Origin: Planctomycetota bacterium
GTDB lineage: Bacteria > Planctomycetota > Planctomycetia > Gemmatales > Gemmataceae
Reading direction: 5' to 3'
DNA: 12,988 bases
NCBI GenBank assembly: GCA_016200155.1
Contig: JACQFG010000289.1
Coordinates: 1 to 12,988 of the forward strand
In this document: positions 5,731-12,988 of the stretch, piece by piece
How the letters are laid out: the number at the start of each line of letters is the position of its first letter
How positions within the stretch are numbered: the stretch's first letter is position 1
Position numbers and translations under genes: made by a program
Notes under the pieces: model-generated
Seen by the model: only the letters and a program-made list of their open reading frames with translations
Databases searched by the model: none
What the model was told of the DNA's origin: nothing

Positions 5731-6675
5731 ATGAGCCAGCGCATCCAGGTAGTCGATTCGCATACCGCCGGGGAACCGACGCGCGTCGTCATCGCCGGCG
5801 GCCCCGACCTCGGCGGCGGTTCCCTCGTACAGCGCCGGGATCGCTTTCGCTCCGAGTTCGATCGCTTTCGCTCCGCGGTCGTCAACGAGCCGCGCGGGTC
5901 TGACGTTATGGTAGGAGCGTTGCTGTGTCCGCCGGTCGATCCGTCCTGTGCGGCCGGAGTCATCTTCTACAACAATGTCGGCTACCTGGGCATGTGCGGC
6001 CACGGCATGATCGGGACCGCCGTCACGCTCGGGCATCTGGGCCGACTTGAAGCCGGTGCGCATCGGATCGAGACGCCCGTCGGTGATGTCGCCGTGCAGT
6101 TCGACGGCGAGCAGCAAGTCACCGTCGGCAATGTGCCGAGCTACCGCCATCGCAAGGACGTTGTCGTCGATGTGCCCGGCGTCGGCCGGATGACCGGTGA
6201 TATCGCCTGGGGAGGCAACTGGTTCTTTCTCGTCACCACGCCTGACCAATCGCTCGATCTTGCCAACGTCGAAGCGTTGACCGCATTCGCATGGAAGATT
6301 CGCCAGGCGCTCGCAGGGCAGGGCGTCACCGGTGCGGACGGCGCCGAGATCGATCACGTTGAACTCTTCGGCCCGCCGCGCGATCCCCGGGCAAGCAGCC
6401 GCAACTTCGTCCTCTGTCCCGGCAAGGCGTACGATCGCTCTCCGTGCGGCACCGGCACCAGCGCTAAGATCGCTTGTCTGATCGCCGACGGCAAGTTGAA
6501 GCCCGGCGAGATCTGGCGTCAGGAAAGCATCGTCGACACCTGCTTCGACGCCTGGGCGACTCTCGACGGCGATCGCATCGTGCCGCACATTCGCGGGACG
6601 GCTCATGTCACGGCCGAGGCGACATTGCTGCTCGACGACGCCGACCCGTTCCAGTGGGGCATTCGCGGATCCTGA
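5731..6675 (+). CDS. 4-hydroxyproline 2-epimerase (proline racemase family)
   Basis: Members of this family interconvert trans-4-hydroxy-L-proline and cis-4-hydroxy-D-proline, the first step of bacterial hydroxyproline catabolism, without a cofactor, using two cysteines as acid and base. Both are present in this 314-residue protein: MCGHG with Cys89 and His91, and SPCGTGT with Cys239. Further family blocks are NNVGYLG (81-87), the HRIETPVG segment (111-118), GDIAWGGNWFF (156-166), GADGAEIDH (201-209) and SRNFVLCPGKAYDRSPCGTG (223-242). Because the first catalytic residue is Cys, not Thr or Ser, it should be a racemase/epimerase and not a trans-3-hydroxyproline dehydratase. True proline racemase activity is less likely. 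ATG 5731 starts the conserved VDSHTAGEPTR block directly; the longer in-frame reading to 5674 would run into the upstream terminator. No other hydroxyproline genes are in the window. Confidence 0.93.
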   Translation: MSQRIQVVDSHTAGEPTRVVIAGGPDLGGGSLVQRRDRFRSEFDRFRSAVVNEPRGSDVMVGALLCPPVDPSCAAGVIFYNNVGYLGMCGHGMIGTAVTLGHLGRLEAGAHRIETPVGDVAVQFDGEQQVTVGNVPSYRHRKDVVVDVPGVGRMTGDIAWGGNWFFLVTTPDQSLDLANVEALTAFAWKIRQALAGQGVTGADGAEIDHVELFGPPRDPRASSRNFVLCPGKAYDRSPCGTGTSAKIACLIADGKLKPGEIWRQESIVDTCFDAWATLDGDRIVPHIRGTAHVTAEATLLLDDADPFQWGIRGS

Positions 6676-6684
6676 TTCGATGTT

Positions 6685-6719
6685 CAATTTGCAATTTGAA
6701 ATCTGCAATTTGCAATTTG
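6685..6719. repeat. Five tandem A/T-rich heptads
   Basis: Seven-base units run without interruption: CAATTTG, CAATTTG, AAATCTG, CAATTTG, CAATTTG. They fill most of the short gap between the epimerase and the transporter. A degenerate set of the same units occurs at 12015-12035. No coding role is seen. Confidence 0.85.
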
Positions 6720-6736
6720 CGCCCTAATCTCAATAC

Positions 6737-7699
6737 ATGCTCCCATTCCTGGGCCGTCATTGGTTCCTCGCGGCTCTGGCCATTGGCGTCGGCGCGACGC
6801 TGCTGTGGCCGGCGGCCTTGCATCACGTGACCGACTGGTGGGAGCCGCGCATCGCGGTGGCGTTTGCATTGCTCCTGATGGCGTGGACGATGCCGGTGCG
6901 CTCGCTCGTTGCGGAGGCGCGGCAGCCGTACGCGTCGGCGTGGGCGGTCGTCCTCAGCTATGGCCTGGCGCCGGCGTGTGCGTGGTTGCTCGGGATGCTG
7001 GCGCCGAAGGATGTACAGATCGGGCTGATCCTCGTCGCCAGCGTTCCTTGCACGCTCTCCAGCGCCGTCTTGTGGACGCGCCTGGCCGGCGGCAATGAGG
7101 CGACGGCGCTGCTGACCGTGCTCGGGACCACGTTCACCAGCTGGTTCTTGACCACCGCCTGGCTGTTCTGGCTGACCGGCGCCGTGGTCGAAATCCACGT
7201 CGGCGCCATGATGCTTGACCTGACGCTGAGCTTGATCTTACCGGTGCTCATCGGCCAGGCGTTGCGCGGCATTCGGCGCTGCGCAGAGTTTGCCGATGAT
7301 CGGCGCATCGTTCTCGGCCTCGTCTCGCAAGGGTTTATCCTGGCAATCGTGCTCAAGGCGGGCGTCGCGGTCGGCGACAAGCTGCACGCCGATCAGGCCT
7401 GGGACGCCATGATCTTCCTGACCGGCATTATTCTGGCGATCGTGCTGCATCTTGTCAGCCTGGCAATCGGCTATTTCAGTTGCGGCTGGCTCGGTTTCGA
7501 TCGCGGCCGGCAGATCGCCGTCGCATTTTCCGCAAGTCAGAAGACGCTGCAGGTTTCGCTGTTGCTGTACGACCAGTACTTCAAGAAAGATTATGCCTTC
7601 GCCGTGATCCCACTGCTTGCCTATCATATCGGCCAGCTTTTGTTGGACACGCTAATCGCCAAACGCCTGGCAAATCGCACGTCAGAGCCTGAAGCGTGA
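6737..7699 (+). CDS. SBF-family (bile acid:sodium symporter-like) transporter
   Basis: This 320-residue integral membrane protein has about nine or ten hydrophobic segments spread over its length, and the expected family landmarks are present. VPCTLSSAVLWTRLAGGN (103-120) matches the conserved P-x-T-x-S-S...AGGN region near the ion-binding site of bile acid:sodium symporter relatives, and FSASQKTLQ (264-272) matches the second conserved crossover region. Overall it fits the SBF-like subgroup (YfeH type), whose natural substrates are mostly unknown; organic anions carried with sodium are plausible. It lies 61 nt after the epimerase, but the gap is filled with heptad repeats and there is no clear Shine-Dalgarno, so co-transcription is uncertain. 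The last codons and stop fall inside the left arm of a long hairpin (7683-7740), meaning the native C-terminus may have been altered there. Confidence 0.9.
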   Translation: MLPFLGRHWFLAALAIGVGATLLWPAALHHVTDWWEPRIAVAFALLLMAWTMPVRSLVAEARQPYASAWAVVLSYGLAPACAWLLGMLAPKDVQIGLILVASVPCTLSSAVLWTRLAGGNEATALLTVLGTTFTSWFLTTAWLFWLTGAVVEIHVGAMMLDLTLSLILPVLIGQALRGIRRCAEFADDRRIVLGLVSQGFILAIVLKAGVAVGDKLHADQAWDAMIFLTGIILAIVLHLVSLAIGYFSCGWLGFDRGRQIAVAFSASQKTLQVSLLLYDQYFKKDYAFAVIPLLAYHIGQLLLDTLIAKRLANRTSEPEA

Positions 7700-7740
7700 G
7701 CGAAGGTTTCTGCTCGCCTTCGCTGACGCTTCAGGCTCTG
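7683..7740. repeat. Long palindromic hairpin spanning the transporter stop codon
   Basis: A 24-nt left arm (7683-7706) pairs with 7717-7740 with a single mismatch around a 10-nt loop. The key core is CCTGAAGCGT(G/C)AGCGAAGG. The left arm encodes the last residues and TGA stop of the transporter. There is no T-tract, so it may act as a processing or stabilising structure, or be a dispersed repeat. It resembles GAAGCG-AGCGA(A/G)GG repeats that I associate with planctomycete intergenic regions (recollection, not a search). Confidence 0.85.
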
Positions 7741-7760
7741 GAAATTCATATGCTAATCGC

Positions 7761-9848
7761 ATGATGAACGATCCCTATTCCCCCTGTCCGTGCGGCAGCG
7801 GCAAGAAGTTCAAGTGGTGCTGTCAGCCGATCCACGCTCAGATCGCCCAGGTCTTCGCCATGGACGAGGAGGGGCAGCACGAGGCCGCCCTGCGCGCGAT
7901 GGAGGAGGTCGTCACGCAGCACCCGACCAACGCCGAGGCCTGGGGACTCAAAGCCCAGCTCCTGTTTCAGAACGAGAAACCGCAGGAAGCCGAGCAGACG
8001 CTGGAGAAAGCATTCGAGCTGTTCCCGAATTATCCGTTCGGCTACCGTCTCAAGGCGCGCTTTCGGCTCTACGAAGGCGAGATCGCCGGCGCGTTGTTGC
8101 TGCTGCGCAAGTCGGCCGAGTATTATGACACGAATGCGGGCGACATTCTGGCGCAGATCTACATCGAGATCTTCGATTGCGAGATGAAGCTCAACCATCC
8201 GATCGCGGCGCGGGCGGCGGCAGAGCTGGCGGCGCGGTTCAATCCTGCCAATGACCAGTTGCGGCAAGGCATCAGCCACGTTTTCGGGGACGAGAACCCG
8301 AACCTCCCCAAATGCGCTAGCCAGCCGTACACCTTCAAGACGCTCCCCGCTTCCGCGGGCGCCGAGCGACGCGCCGCCTGGGACACGGCTCTGAAATCAT
8401 CCGCGACCGGCAAGCTCACGGACGCCGTCAAGGCGTTCGAGCAGCTCACGCAAGGCGACAAGGTCGAAGCGGAAGCGTGGTACAACCTCGGTCTCAGTCA
8501 AGCCTGGCTCGGCAACAATGTCGCGGCAGTCACGGCGCTCGATCAATACGTCTACGCGGAACCAAATGAGTCGCAGGCGGCCCAGGCGTGGGCACTCGCC
8601 GAAGTCCTTCGCTTCGGCCAGGGCATGGAGGACCAGGCCGACACCGTAGAGTATTCGATCGCGTTCGGCCTGCGCGATCCGAAGGCGTTCGTCAACGCTC
8701 TGGGCGAGTTGGAGCAAGCCGGGCTGCTGACGGGCACGCGCGTCAATCAGGAAGAGGGGGTCCTGTCGTCGATCGTTCTCGAACCACCGGGCCCGGCGCT
8801 GACGCCAGAGTTGCAGGCCAAGCAGAGCCTCAAGCCGGCCGCGTTTGTCGCGTTGATGCACAATTTCGTTCGCCTCTGGAACACCAAACGCGAGCCGCTC
8901 GAAGGGGTCTTTGAACGCTTCAAGCAAAAGCTCGGCGACCTGATCGTCCAGGCCACGTCGGTGCGTGGGCCGGCCAAGTTTCTCGAAGCGCTTTCCGATG
9001 CGGTCAGCTTTCCGCGCGGCGTTACAAATCAAGAGGAAGCCGTCCAGCGCATGCGCGAGGGCTTCGAAAAATTCTACGAGGAGACGTGGATCCACCGCCC
9101 GCTCAAGAGCATTGGCAACGTCGCCCCCGTCGATGCCGTCGGCCATGGCGCCCTGCGCAAGAAGCTGCGCGGCGTCGTGCAGTTCCTCGGCGATTGCGGC
9201 CACGTCGCCAAGTACCCCTATGACTTCCAGCGGCTGTCGCGCAAGCTCGGCTTGTCCGAGGGCGCTCCCGTCGCTGCCGATGGCGCCAAGCCTGATATCG
9301 CGGCGATGAACGCGGCCGAGCTGGCGAACCTGAAGACCGATACGCTCAGCTCAGCCGAGCTGGATCAGGCCTATCAAACGGCGGTGAAGCTCGACGCCAA
9401 GGAGATCGCCGGCACCTTCGCCGCCCAGCTCGTCGAACGGCCTGCGTATCCGGAGCGGCCCGATCGCTTCCCGCTCTTTCAACTGCTCATCAATCAGGCG
9501 ACGGGGCAGGGCAACCTCGACGCGGCTCTCGATCAGCTCAACGCCGGCGAGAGCGACGATTGCAAGAACAACGAGGGCCGCCGCCGCAACGAGTACGAGT
9601 TCCGCCTGGCCCAGCTTCACGCCAAGCGCGGCGAGTTCGATGACGCCGAGCGCGTCTACGATGCGCTGATCGCGCGCGTGCCGACCGAGATCAACTACCG
9701 CGTCAACGCCGCCGAAACGATGATCTCGGCGCGGCAAAAGGCGAAGGCCGCAAAGTACGCGAAGGACGGACTCGCGGCGGCCCTCAAGGCGAACAACCGC
9801 GATCTCGAAGGGCACTTCAAGGAGCTGATGGCGGCGGCGCAGAAGTGA
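7761..9848 (+). CDS. SEC-C zinc motif and TPR repeat protein
   Basis: The 695-residue protein begins with CPCGSGKKFKWCC (residues 9-21). This is a SEC-C zinc motif with the C-x-C...C-C ligand set, as at the C-terminus of SecA, where it binds zinc and contacts SecB or ribosomes. Residues 29-120 hold TPR-like helix pairs (for example HPTNAEAWGLKAQLL and FPNYPFGYRLKARFRL), and further TPR-like pairs lie near 210-270 and 590-690 (RGEFDDAERVYDALIARVP). The middle, about 280-560, is helical without a family I recognise. There is no signal peptide, so it is cytoplasmic. A scaffold role in protein targeting or quality control is plausible but is inference. ATG 7764 is an equally good start; no strong Shine-Dalgarno is visible. 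It faces the next gene convergently. Confidence 0.88.
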   Translation: MMNDPYSPCPCGSGKKFKWCCQPIHAQIAQVFAMDEEGQHEAALRAMEEVVTQHPTNAEAWGLKAQLLFQNEKPQEAEQTLEKAFELFPNYPFGYRLKARFRLYEGEIAGALLLLRKSAEYYDTNAGDILAQIYIEIFDCEMKLNHPIAARAAAELAARFNPANDQLRQGISHVFGDENPNLPKCASQPYTFKTLPASAGAERRAAWDTALKSSATGKLTDAVKAFEQLTQGDKVEAEAWYNLGLSQAWLGNNVAAVTALDQYVYAEPNESQAAQAWALAEVLRFGQGMEDQADTVEYSIAFGLRDPKAFVNALGELEQAGLLTGTRVNQEEGVLSSIVLEPPGPALTPELQAKQSLKPAAFVALMHNFVRLWNTKREPLEGVFERFKQKLGDLIVQATSVRGPAKFLEALSDAVSFPRGVTNQEEAVQRMREGFEKFYEETWIHRPLKSIGNVAPVDAVGHGALRKKLRGVVQFLGDCGHVAKYPYDFQRLSRKLGLSEGAPVAADGAKPDIAAMNAAELANLKTDTLSSAELDQAYQTAVKLDAKEIAGTFAAQLVERPAYPERPDRFPLFQLLINQATGQGNLDAALDQLNAGESDDCKNNEGRRRNEYEFRLAQLHAKRGEFDDAERVYDALIARVPTEINYRVNAAETMISARQKAKAAKYAKDGLAAALKANNRDLEGHFKELMAAAQK

Positions 9849-9860
9849 GTGAAGCAAACA

Positions 9861-9902
9861 AGCCGCGCCCGCAAGGTCCCCCGCTTCCTTACGGGCGCGG
9901 CT
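9861..9902. repeat. Long hairpin at the convergent gene junction
   Basis: AGCCGCGCCCG (9861-9871) pairs perfectly with CGGGCGCGGCT (9892-9902). After one mismatch the stem goes on with AAGG/CCTT, closing a 10-nt loop. It fills most of the 57-nt gap between two convergent genes. A T-tract is missing on both strands, so termination, if any, would not be by the standard intrinsic mechanism. Confidence 0.8.
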
Positions 9903-9905
9903 CGG

Positions 9906-10901
9906 TCATGTCCGCCGTTTCGGCGCCACCTCCGGGTTCACCCACGCCGGTAGCGGCTGGCCCGTCACGCCCGCGATCAGGTTCTTCGCGCAGATCTCGG
10001 CCATGCGGTTACGCGTCTCGACCGTTGCGCTGGCGATGTGCGGGGCGATCACGACGTTTGGCAACTTCAACAGTGGATCGTCCATGCTCGGCGGCTCTGG
10101 GTCGGTGACGTCCAGACTGGCCGCGAAGATCGTTCCGCTCTTCAAGGCGTCGGCCAACGCTTTCTGATCGACCAGCGGGCCGCGCGCGGTGTTGATGAGC
10201 ACGGCAGAGCGCTTCATCCTCTTGAACTGGGCGGCGCCGATCATGCCGCGCGTTGCGTCGTTGAGATCGGCGTGCAGCGACACGAAATCCGATTCGCGCA
10301 GCAGCGTCGGCAGATCGACCTGCTTCGCGCCAAGCTCGGACTCGGCGTTCGCATTCTTGTAGACGTCGTGGTAGAGCACCTTCATGTCCCAGCCGCGCTG
10401 GCAGCGGCGCGCCAGCGCATAGCCGATGCGGCCCATGCCGACGATACCGATCGTGCGGCCTGCGAGGTCCTGGCCGAGATGTCCGAGCGGCTCCCACGTC
10501 TTCCACGCCCCGGACAGCGTGTACTGATGCCCCTCGACCACGCGGCGAGCGGCAGCGATGAGCAAGCAAAACGCCATGTCGGCGGTCGCGTCGGTCAGCA
10601 CGCCCGGCGTGTTGCCGACTGCGATGCCGCGCGCCGTGCAGGCCGGCACATCGATGTTGTTGAACCCGACCGCGAAATTGCTGACGACCTTGAGCCGCGG
10701 CGCGTGATCGAGCACGGCTGCATCGAGCTTGTCGGTCAGCAGCGAGACGAGACCGTCAATGTCCGCGAGCTTGGATCGCAGAACATCGGCGGGCGGCGGC
10801 AGCGGGTCTTCCCAGATCTCGGCATTGCAGGCGGCGCGGATCAACGCAAGCCCAGCTTCGGGGATGATGCGGCTGACGAAAACCTTTCCCTTGGCGGACA
10901 T
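9906..10901 (-). CDS. Glyoxylate/hydroxypyruvate reductase (D-isomer 2-hydroxyacid dehydrogenase)
   Basis: This 331-residue enzyme belongs to the D-2-hydroxyacid dehydrogenases and most resembles GyaR-type glyoxylate reductases and D-glycerate dehydrogenases, which reduce glyoxylate to glycolate or hydroxypyruvate to D-glycerate. The nucleotide-binding motif is GMGRIG (155-160). Catalytic residues are visible as Arg240 (NTARGPLVD), Glu269 (DPEPP) and His288 (APHIASAT). The substrate loop is SNFAVGFNNID (74-84). Asp179 after the second strand hints at NADH preference (inference). The ATG at 10899-10901 is chosen over the TTG one codon upstream; GGGAGAG lies at suitable distance and overlaps the stop region of the preceding gene. 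Only 12 nt separate it from the HD exoribonuclease gene, so the two are one transcription unit, though no functional link is obvious. Confidence 0.93.
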   Translation of the reverse strand: MSAKGKVFVSRIIPEAGLALIRAACNAEIWEDPLPPPADVLRSKLADIDGLVSLLTDKLDAAVLDHAPRLKVVSNFAVGFNNIDVPACTARGIAVGNTPGVLTDATADMAFCLLIAAARRVVEGHQYTLSGAWKTWEPLGHLGQDLAGRTIGIVGMGRIGYALARRCQRGWDMKVLYHDVYKNANAESELGAKQVDLPTLLRESDFVSLHADLNDATRGMIGAAQFKRMKRSAVLINTARGPLVDQKALADALKSGTIFAASLDVTDPEPPSMDDPLLKLPNVVIAPHIASATVETRNRMAEICAKNLIAGVTGQPLPAWVNPEVAPKRRT

Positions 10902-10913
10902 CAACTACTCTCC

Positions 10914-11927
10914 CTACGCCTTTCGTCCCTTGTACAACTGCCGCCCCAGCACTGGATCGCGGCTCGTGAAATCGCCCGGCTCCTTGTCGCGCGTCAGGCA
11001 GCGGACGTACATCTCCAGCTTTGCATCCAGGTCGTCCGCGTGGTGGATGATTAGGCACTCCGGAATCAACGGCAGCCGCGGCGAACCCCACTCCGGCAAA
11101 CTCAGATGCGTGATGACAATGTGCTCCAGCAACTGCACCAGCTCCGCGTCGACGTCCCCCAGTTCGCGGGCCGTATCGCGCACCAGGTCGCGGCCCAGGA
11201 ACAGGTGGCCGACCAAACGCCCGCTCACCGTGGGCTGCACGCTCATCTGGTCATCGTTGAACTCGACGGTGCGGCCCATGTCATGCAAGATCGCCCCGGC
11301 CACGACGAGATCGCGATTGAGCGGCGGCTCCATGTCCGGATAACACGCGACGTACTTGTCCACCAGATGAATGCACGTGTTCGTCACCGACAGCGTATGC
11401 TCCAGCAATCCGCCGGCGAATGGATAGAAGTGCTTCAGCGTGGCCGGGACCTGCTTCAACTGCGATTTCTGCCGTTCGAGGATCGTCAGCACCAGACGCC
11501 GCAACGGCACGTCGGTGATGTTGGCCTCCGCCATGTTCCACAGCTCTTGATACATGGCGTCAACGTCGTGCCGAGTGCAATCGACGAAGTGACGCAGGTC
11601 GTATCCCTCGGCCTTGTCCGCATCGACAATTGGGCGAATCTGTTCGATATCGATCTGCGGGCCGTAGGTCTTGTGTTCATCGTAGGCCCCGCGGATCTTG
11701 TAGATTTGTCCTTCGCGCCATTCCTTTTCGCACGCTTCGAACCACGGCCCGTCGGCCCAAACCATGAAGGCTGCCGTTCGCTCGCCGTCGCGAAATCGGC
11801 AGGTGAAGAACGGTTTACCGTCACGCCGTGCTCCACGCGCCTTCTCGGCAAGCAGCGCAAAGAAGTCCCCGGACTGCTCGGCGGCCATCTCGGACAAACG
11901 CACTAACGGCGGCTTCGACTTCGCCAT
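10914..11927 (-). CDS. yhaM: YhaM-family 3'-5' exoribonuclease (OB-fold plus HD domain)
   Basis: The 337-residue protein has the YhaM arrangement. Residues 10-105 form an OB-fold nucleic-acid-binding region (PFFTCRFRDGERTAAFMVWA, then VYKIRG-like strands ending in IDIEQIRPI), and an HD hydrolase domain runs from about 160 to 315. Metal ligands are seen as His177 (GGLLEHT), His215-Asp216 (AILHDMGR), the pair around His241, His274 (ITHLS) and Asp299 (HHADDLDAK). The segment WGSPRLPLIPE is characteristic of YhaM proteins. In Firmicutes YhaM removes nucleotides from the 3' ends of RNA, needing divalent metal; a similar cytoplasmic RNA-trimming role is likely here. It starts 108 nt beyond clpX, after the clpX terminator, so it should have its own promoter, which I cannot place with confidence. 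It leads the unit with the reductase gene. Confidence 0.9.
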   Translation of the reverse strand: MAKSKPPLVRLSEMAAEQSGDFFALLAEKARGARRDGKPFFTCRFRDGERTAAFMVWADGPWFEACEKEWREGQIYKIRGAYDEHKTYGPQIDIEQIRPIVDADKAEGYDLRHFVDCTRHDVDAMYQELWNMAEANITDVPLRRLVLTILERQKSQLKQVPATLKHFYPFAGGLLEHTLSVTNTCIHLVDKYVACYPDMEPPLNRDLVVAGAILHDMGRTVEFNDDQMSVQPTVSGRLVGHLFLGRDLVRDTARELGDVDAELVQLLEHIVITHLSLPEWGSPRLPLIPECLIIHHADDLDAKLEMYVRCLTRDKEPGDFTSRDPVLGRQLYKGRKA

Positions 11928-11980
11928 GACGATTCGTTCCGTGAGACGGGAGGTTGCGATTAGTCTACCACGCGCAGCGC

Positions 11981-12013
11981 AAAAAGAAAACCCAGGGGCT
12001 CGCCCCTGGGTTT
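11981..12013 (-). terminator. Rho-independent terminator of clpX
   Basis: On the minus strand AAACCCAGGGG pairs with CCCCTGGGTTT around the loop CGAG, followed by a tract reading TTTTCTTTTT in which the last stem bases overlap. It lies 23 nt after the clpX stop and separates clpX from the exoribonuclease gene. Confidence 0.92.
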
Positions 12014-12014
12014 C

Positions 12015-12035
12015 AAATCTTCAATCTGCAATTCC
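12015..12035. repeat. Degenerate A/T-rich heptads after clpX
   Basis: Three units AAATCTT, CAATCTG, CAATTCC lie between the clpX stop codon and its terminator. They belong to the same heptad family as the five-unit array at 6685-6719. Confidence 0.55.
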
Positions 12036-12988
12036 CTACGCGCTCTTCTTTTCCGGCTTCTTCTCGAACATCGACGCCTCGCCGCGGATGACCGGTTCGG
12101 TGACGATGAACTTGCCCTTCACCTCGATCTCGGGCAGTTCGTACATCAGCTCGGTCATGACCTCTTCGACGATGCTGCGCAGGCCGCGGGCGCCGGTGTC
12201 GCGCTCGCGGGCTTTCTTGGCAATCAACGCGAGGGCGTCGCTCGTGAACTCTAGCTCGGCGCCTTCCATCTCGAACAGCTTCTTGTACTGGCGGACCAGG
12301 GCGTTGCGCGGCTCCGTCAGGATGCGCGTCAGCGAGTCCTCGTCGAGCGGGTCGAGCGGGGCCAGCACCGGCAGTCGGCCGATGAACTCGGGGATCATGC
12401 CGAAATCGAGCAGGTCGTCGCTGGTGACGTGGCTGAGCACTTCGCCGAGCTCGCGTTCACGGTGCTCCGCATTGGCGCCGAAGCCGATCGTCTTGCGGCC
12501 CAACCGGCGAGCGATGATGTCTTCGAGTCCGACGAACGTGCCGCCGCAGATGAAGAGGATGTTGGTGGTATCGACCTGGATGTATTGCTGCTCGGGATGC
12601 TTGCGACCGCCTTGTGGGGGGACGTTGCTGACGGTGCCTTCGAGCATCTTGAGCAGGGCTTGCTGGACGCCTTCGCCGGAGACGTCGCGGGTGATGCTGA
12701 CGTTCTGGGTTGTCTTGGCGATCTTGTCGACCTCGTCGATATAGACGATGCCGCGCTGGGCCGCCTCGATGTCGAAGTCGGCGGCGTGGAGCAGCTTGAG
12801 CAGCAGGTTCTCAACGTCTTCGCCGACGTAGCCGGCCTCGGTTAGGGTGGTGGCATCACCAATGGCGAAGGGCACGTCGAGAATCTTGGCAAGAGTCTGG
12901 GCCAGCAGCGTCTTGCCGGAACCGGTCGGGCCGATCAGCAGAATGTTGCTCTTATCGACCTCGATCTCGCCCCGCCCCTGCTCGGCCA
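12036..12988 (-). CDS. clpX: ATP-dependent Clp protease ATP-binding subunit ClpX (5' truncated by window edge)
   Basis: ClpX is the hexameric AAA+ unfoldase that recognises tagged or damaged proteins and feeds them into ClpP. About 316 residues are visible. The reading frame continues past the ATG at 12873-12875 to the window edge, and that upstream part holds Walker A GPTGSGKT (12909-12932), so the ATG is internal. Further landmarks are the pore loop GYVG, Walker B IVYIDEVDK, the RKH substrate loop (GGRKHP), the ClpP-docking IGF loop (TIGFGA), the arginine finger region (IPEFIGRLPV), and the sensor 2 region GARGLRSIVEEV. The N-terminal zinc domain lies outside the window. The tail (MFEKKPEKKSA) is short and charged. 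ClpP, normally encoded upstream, cannot be checked here. A strong terminator follows. Confidence 0.97.
   Translation of the reverse strand, partial: AEQGRGEIEVDKSNILLIGPTGSGKTLLAQTLAKILDVPFAIGDATTLTEAGYVGEDVENLLLKLLHAADFDIEAAQRGIVYIDEVDKIAKTTQNVSITRDVSGEGVQQALLKMLEGTVSNVPPQGGRKHPEQQYIQVDTTNILFICGGTFVGLEDIIARRLGRKTIGFGANAEHRERELGEVLSHVTSDDLLDFGMIPEFIGRLPVLAPLDPLDEDSLTRILTEPRNALVRQYKKLFEMEGAELEFTSDALALIAKKARERDTGARGLRSIVEEVMTELMYELPEIEVKGKFIVTEPVIRGEASMFEKKPEKKSA

Noticed and set aside
8397..9203. A 268-residue minus-strand frame opposite the SEC-C/TPR gene
   Set aside because: Antisense shadow; the plus-strand protein has a zinc motif and TPR pattern.
12036..12875. ClpX starting at the ATG at 12873-12875
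   Set aside because: The same frame continues upstream through Walker A (GPTGSGKT), so this ATG is internal and the gene is cut by the window edge.

Overview
The window looks like a GC-rich bacterial chromosome, most probably from the phylum Planctomycetota. The main pointers are a Tat-exported DUF1501 protein, a family especially abundant in planctomycetes; several secreted or membrane-anchored proteins with no clear relatives; loosely packed genes; and intergenic hairpins and short A/T heptad repeats of a kind I associate with planctomycete genomes. This placement is an inference from gene content. No rRNA, tRNA, CRISPR array, integrase or insertion sequence was seen.

Layout, left to right. 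(1) 1-1676, plus strand: the 3' part of a thiamine-diphosphate enzyme of the acetolactate synthase superfamily, followed closely by an unrecognised protein with two Tudor/SH3-like modules and a C-terminal membrane anchor. (2) 1755-3472, plus strand: a putative extended -10 promoter, the DUF1501 gene, and a small downstream protein. (3) 3473-4178: a disturbed zone with a nested palindromic element (3491-3678), a frameshifted remnant of a small ferredoxin-like protein whose 5' end lies inside the element, a strong terminator, and a sigma70-type promoter flanked by an inverted repeat that covers the next gene's Shine-Dalgarno. (4) 4180-5693, plus strand: a small exported membrane protein, a long gene-free stretch with a GU-rich hairpin, and a secreted protein with three copies of a Y-x-x-R-x-x-G-I-N-x-x-W motif (probable beta-trefoil), closed by a strong terminator. 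(5) 5731-7699, plus strand: a 4-hydroxyproline 2-epimerase and an SBF-family transporter, separated by a heptad tandem repeat. (6) 7683-9902: a 24-bp hairpin that includes the transporter's stop codon, a large SEC-C/TPR protein, and a second long hairpin at the convergent junction. (7) 9906-12988, minus strand: clpX (5' end beyond the window) with its terminator, then a YhaM-type HD exoribonuclease and a glyoxylate/hydroxypyruvate reductase in a tight two-gene unit.

Most genes are independent or in pairs, and there is no single multi-gene pathway. ClpX and the YhaM-like nuclease are housekeeping protein and RNA turnover functions. The epimerase would feed hydroxyproline catabolism, but no other enzyme of that route is present. 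The less understood material is the Tudor-like membrane protein, the three-repeat secreted protein, the SEC-C/TPR protein, and the set of palindromic and heptad repeats at gene ends. I found no convincing complete new multi-gene system. The findings are individual leads.
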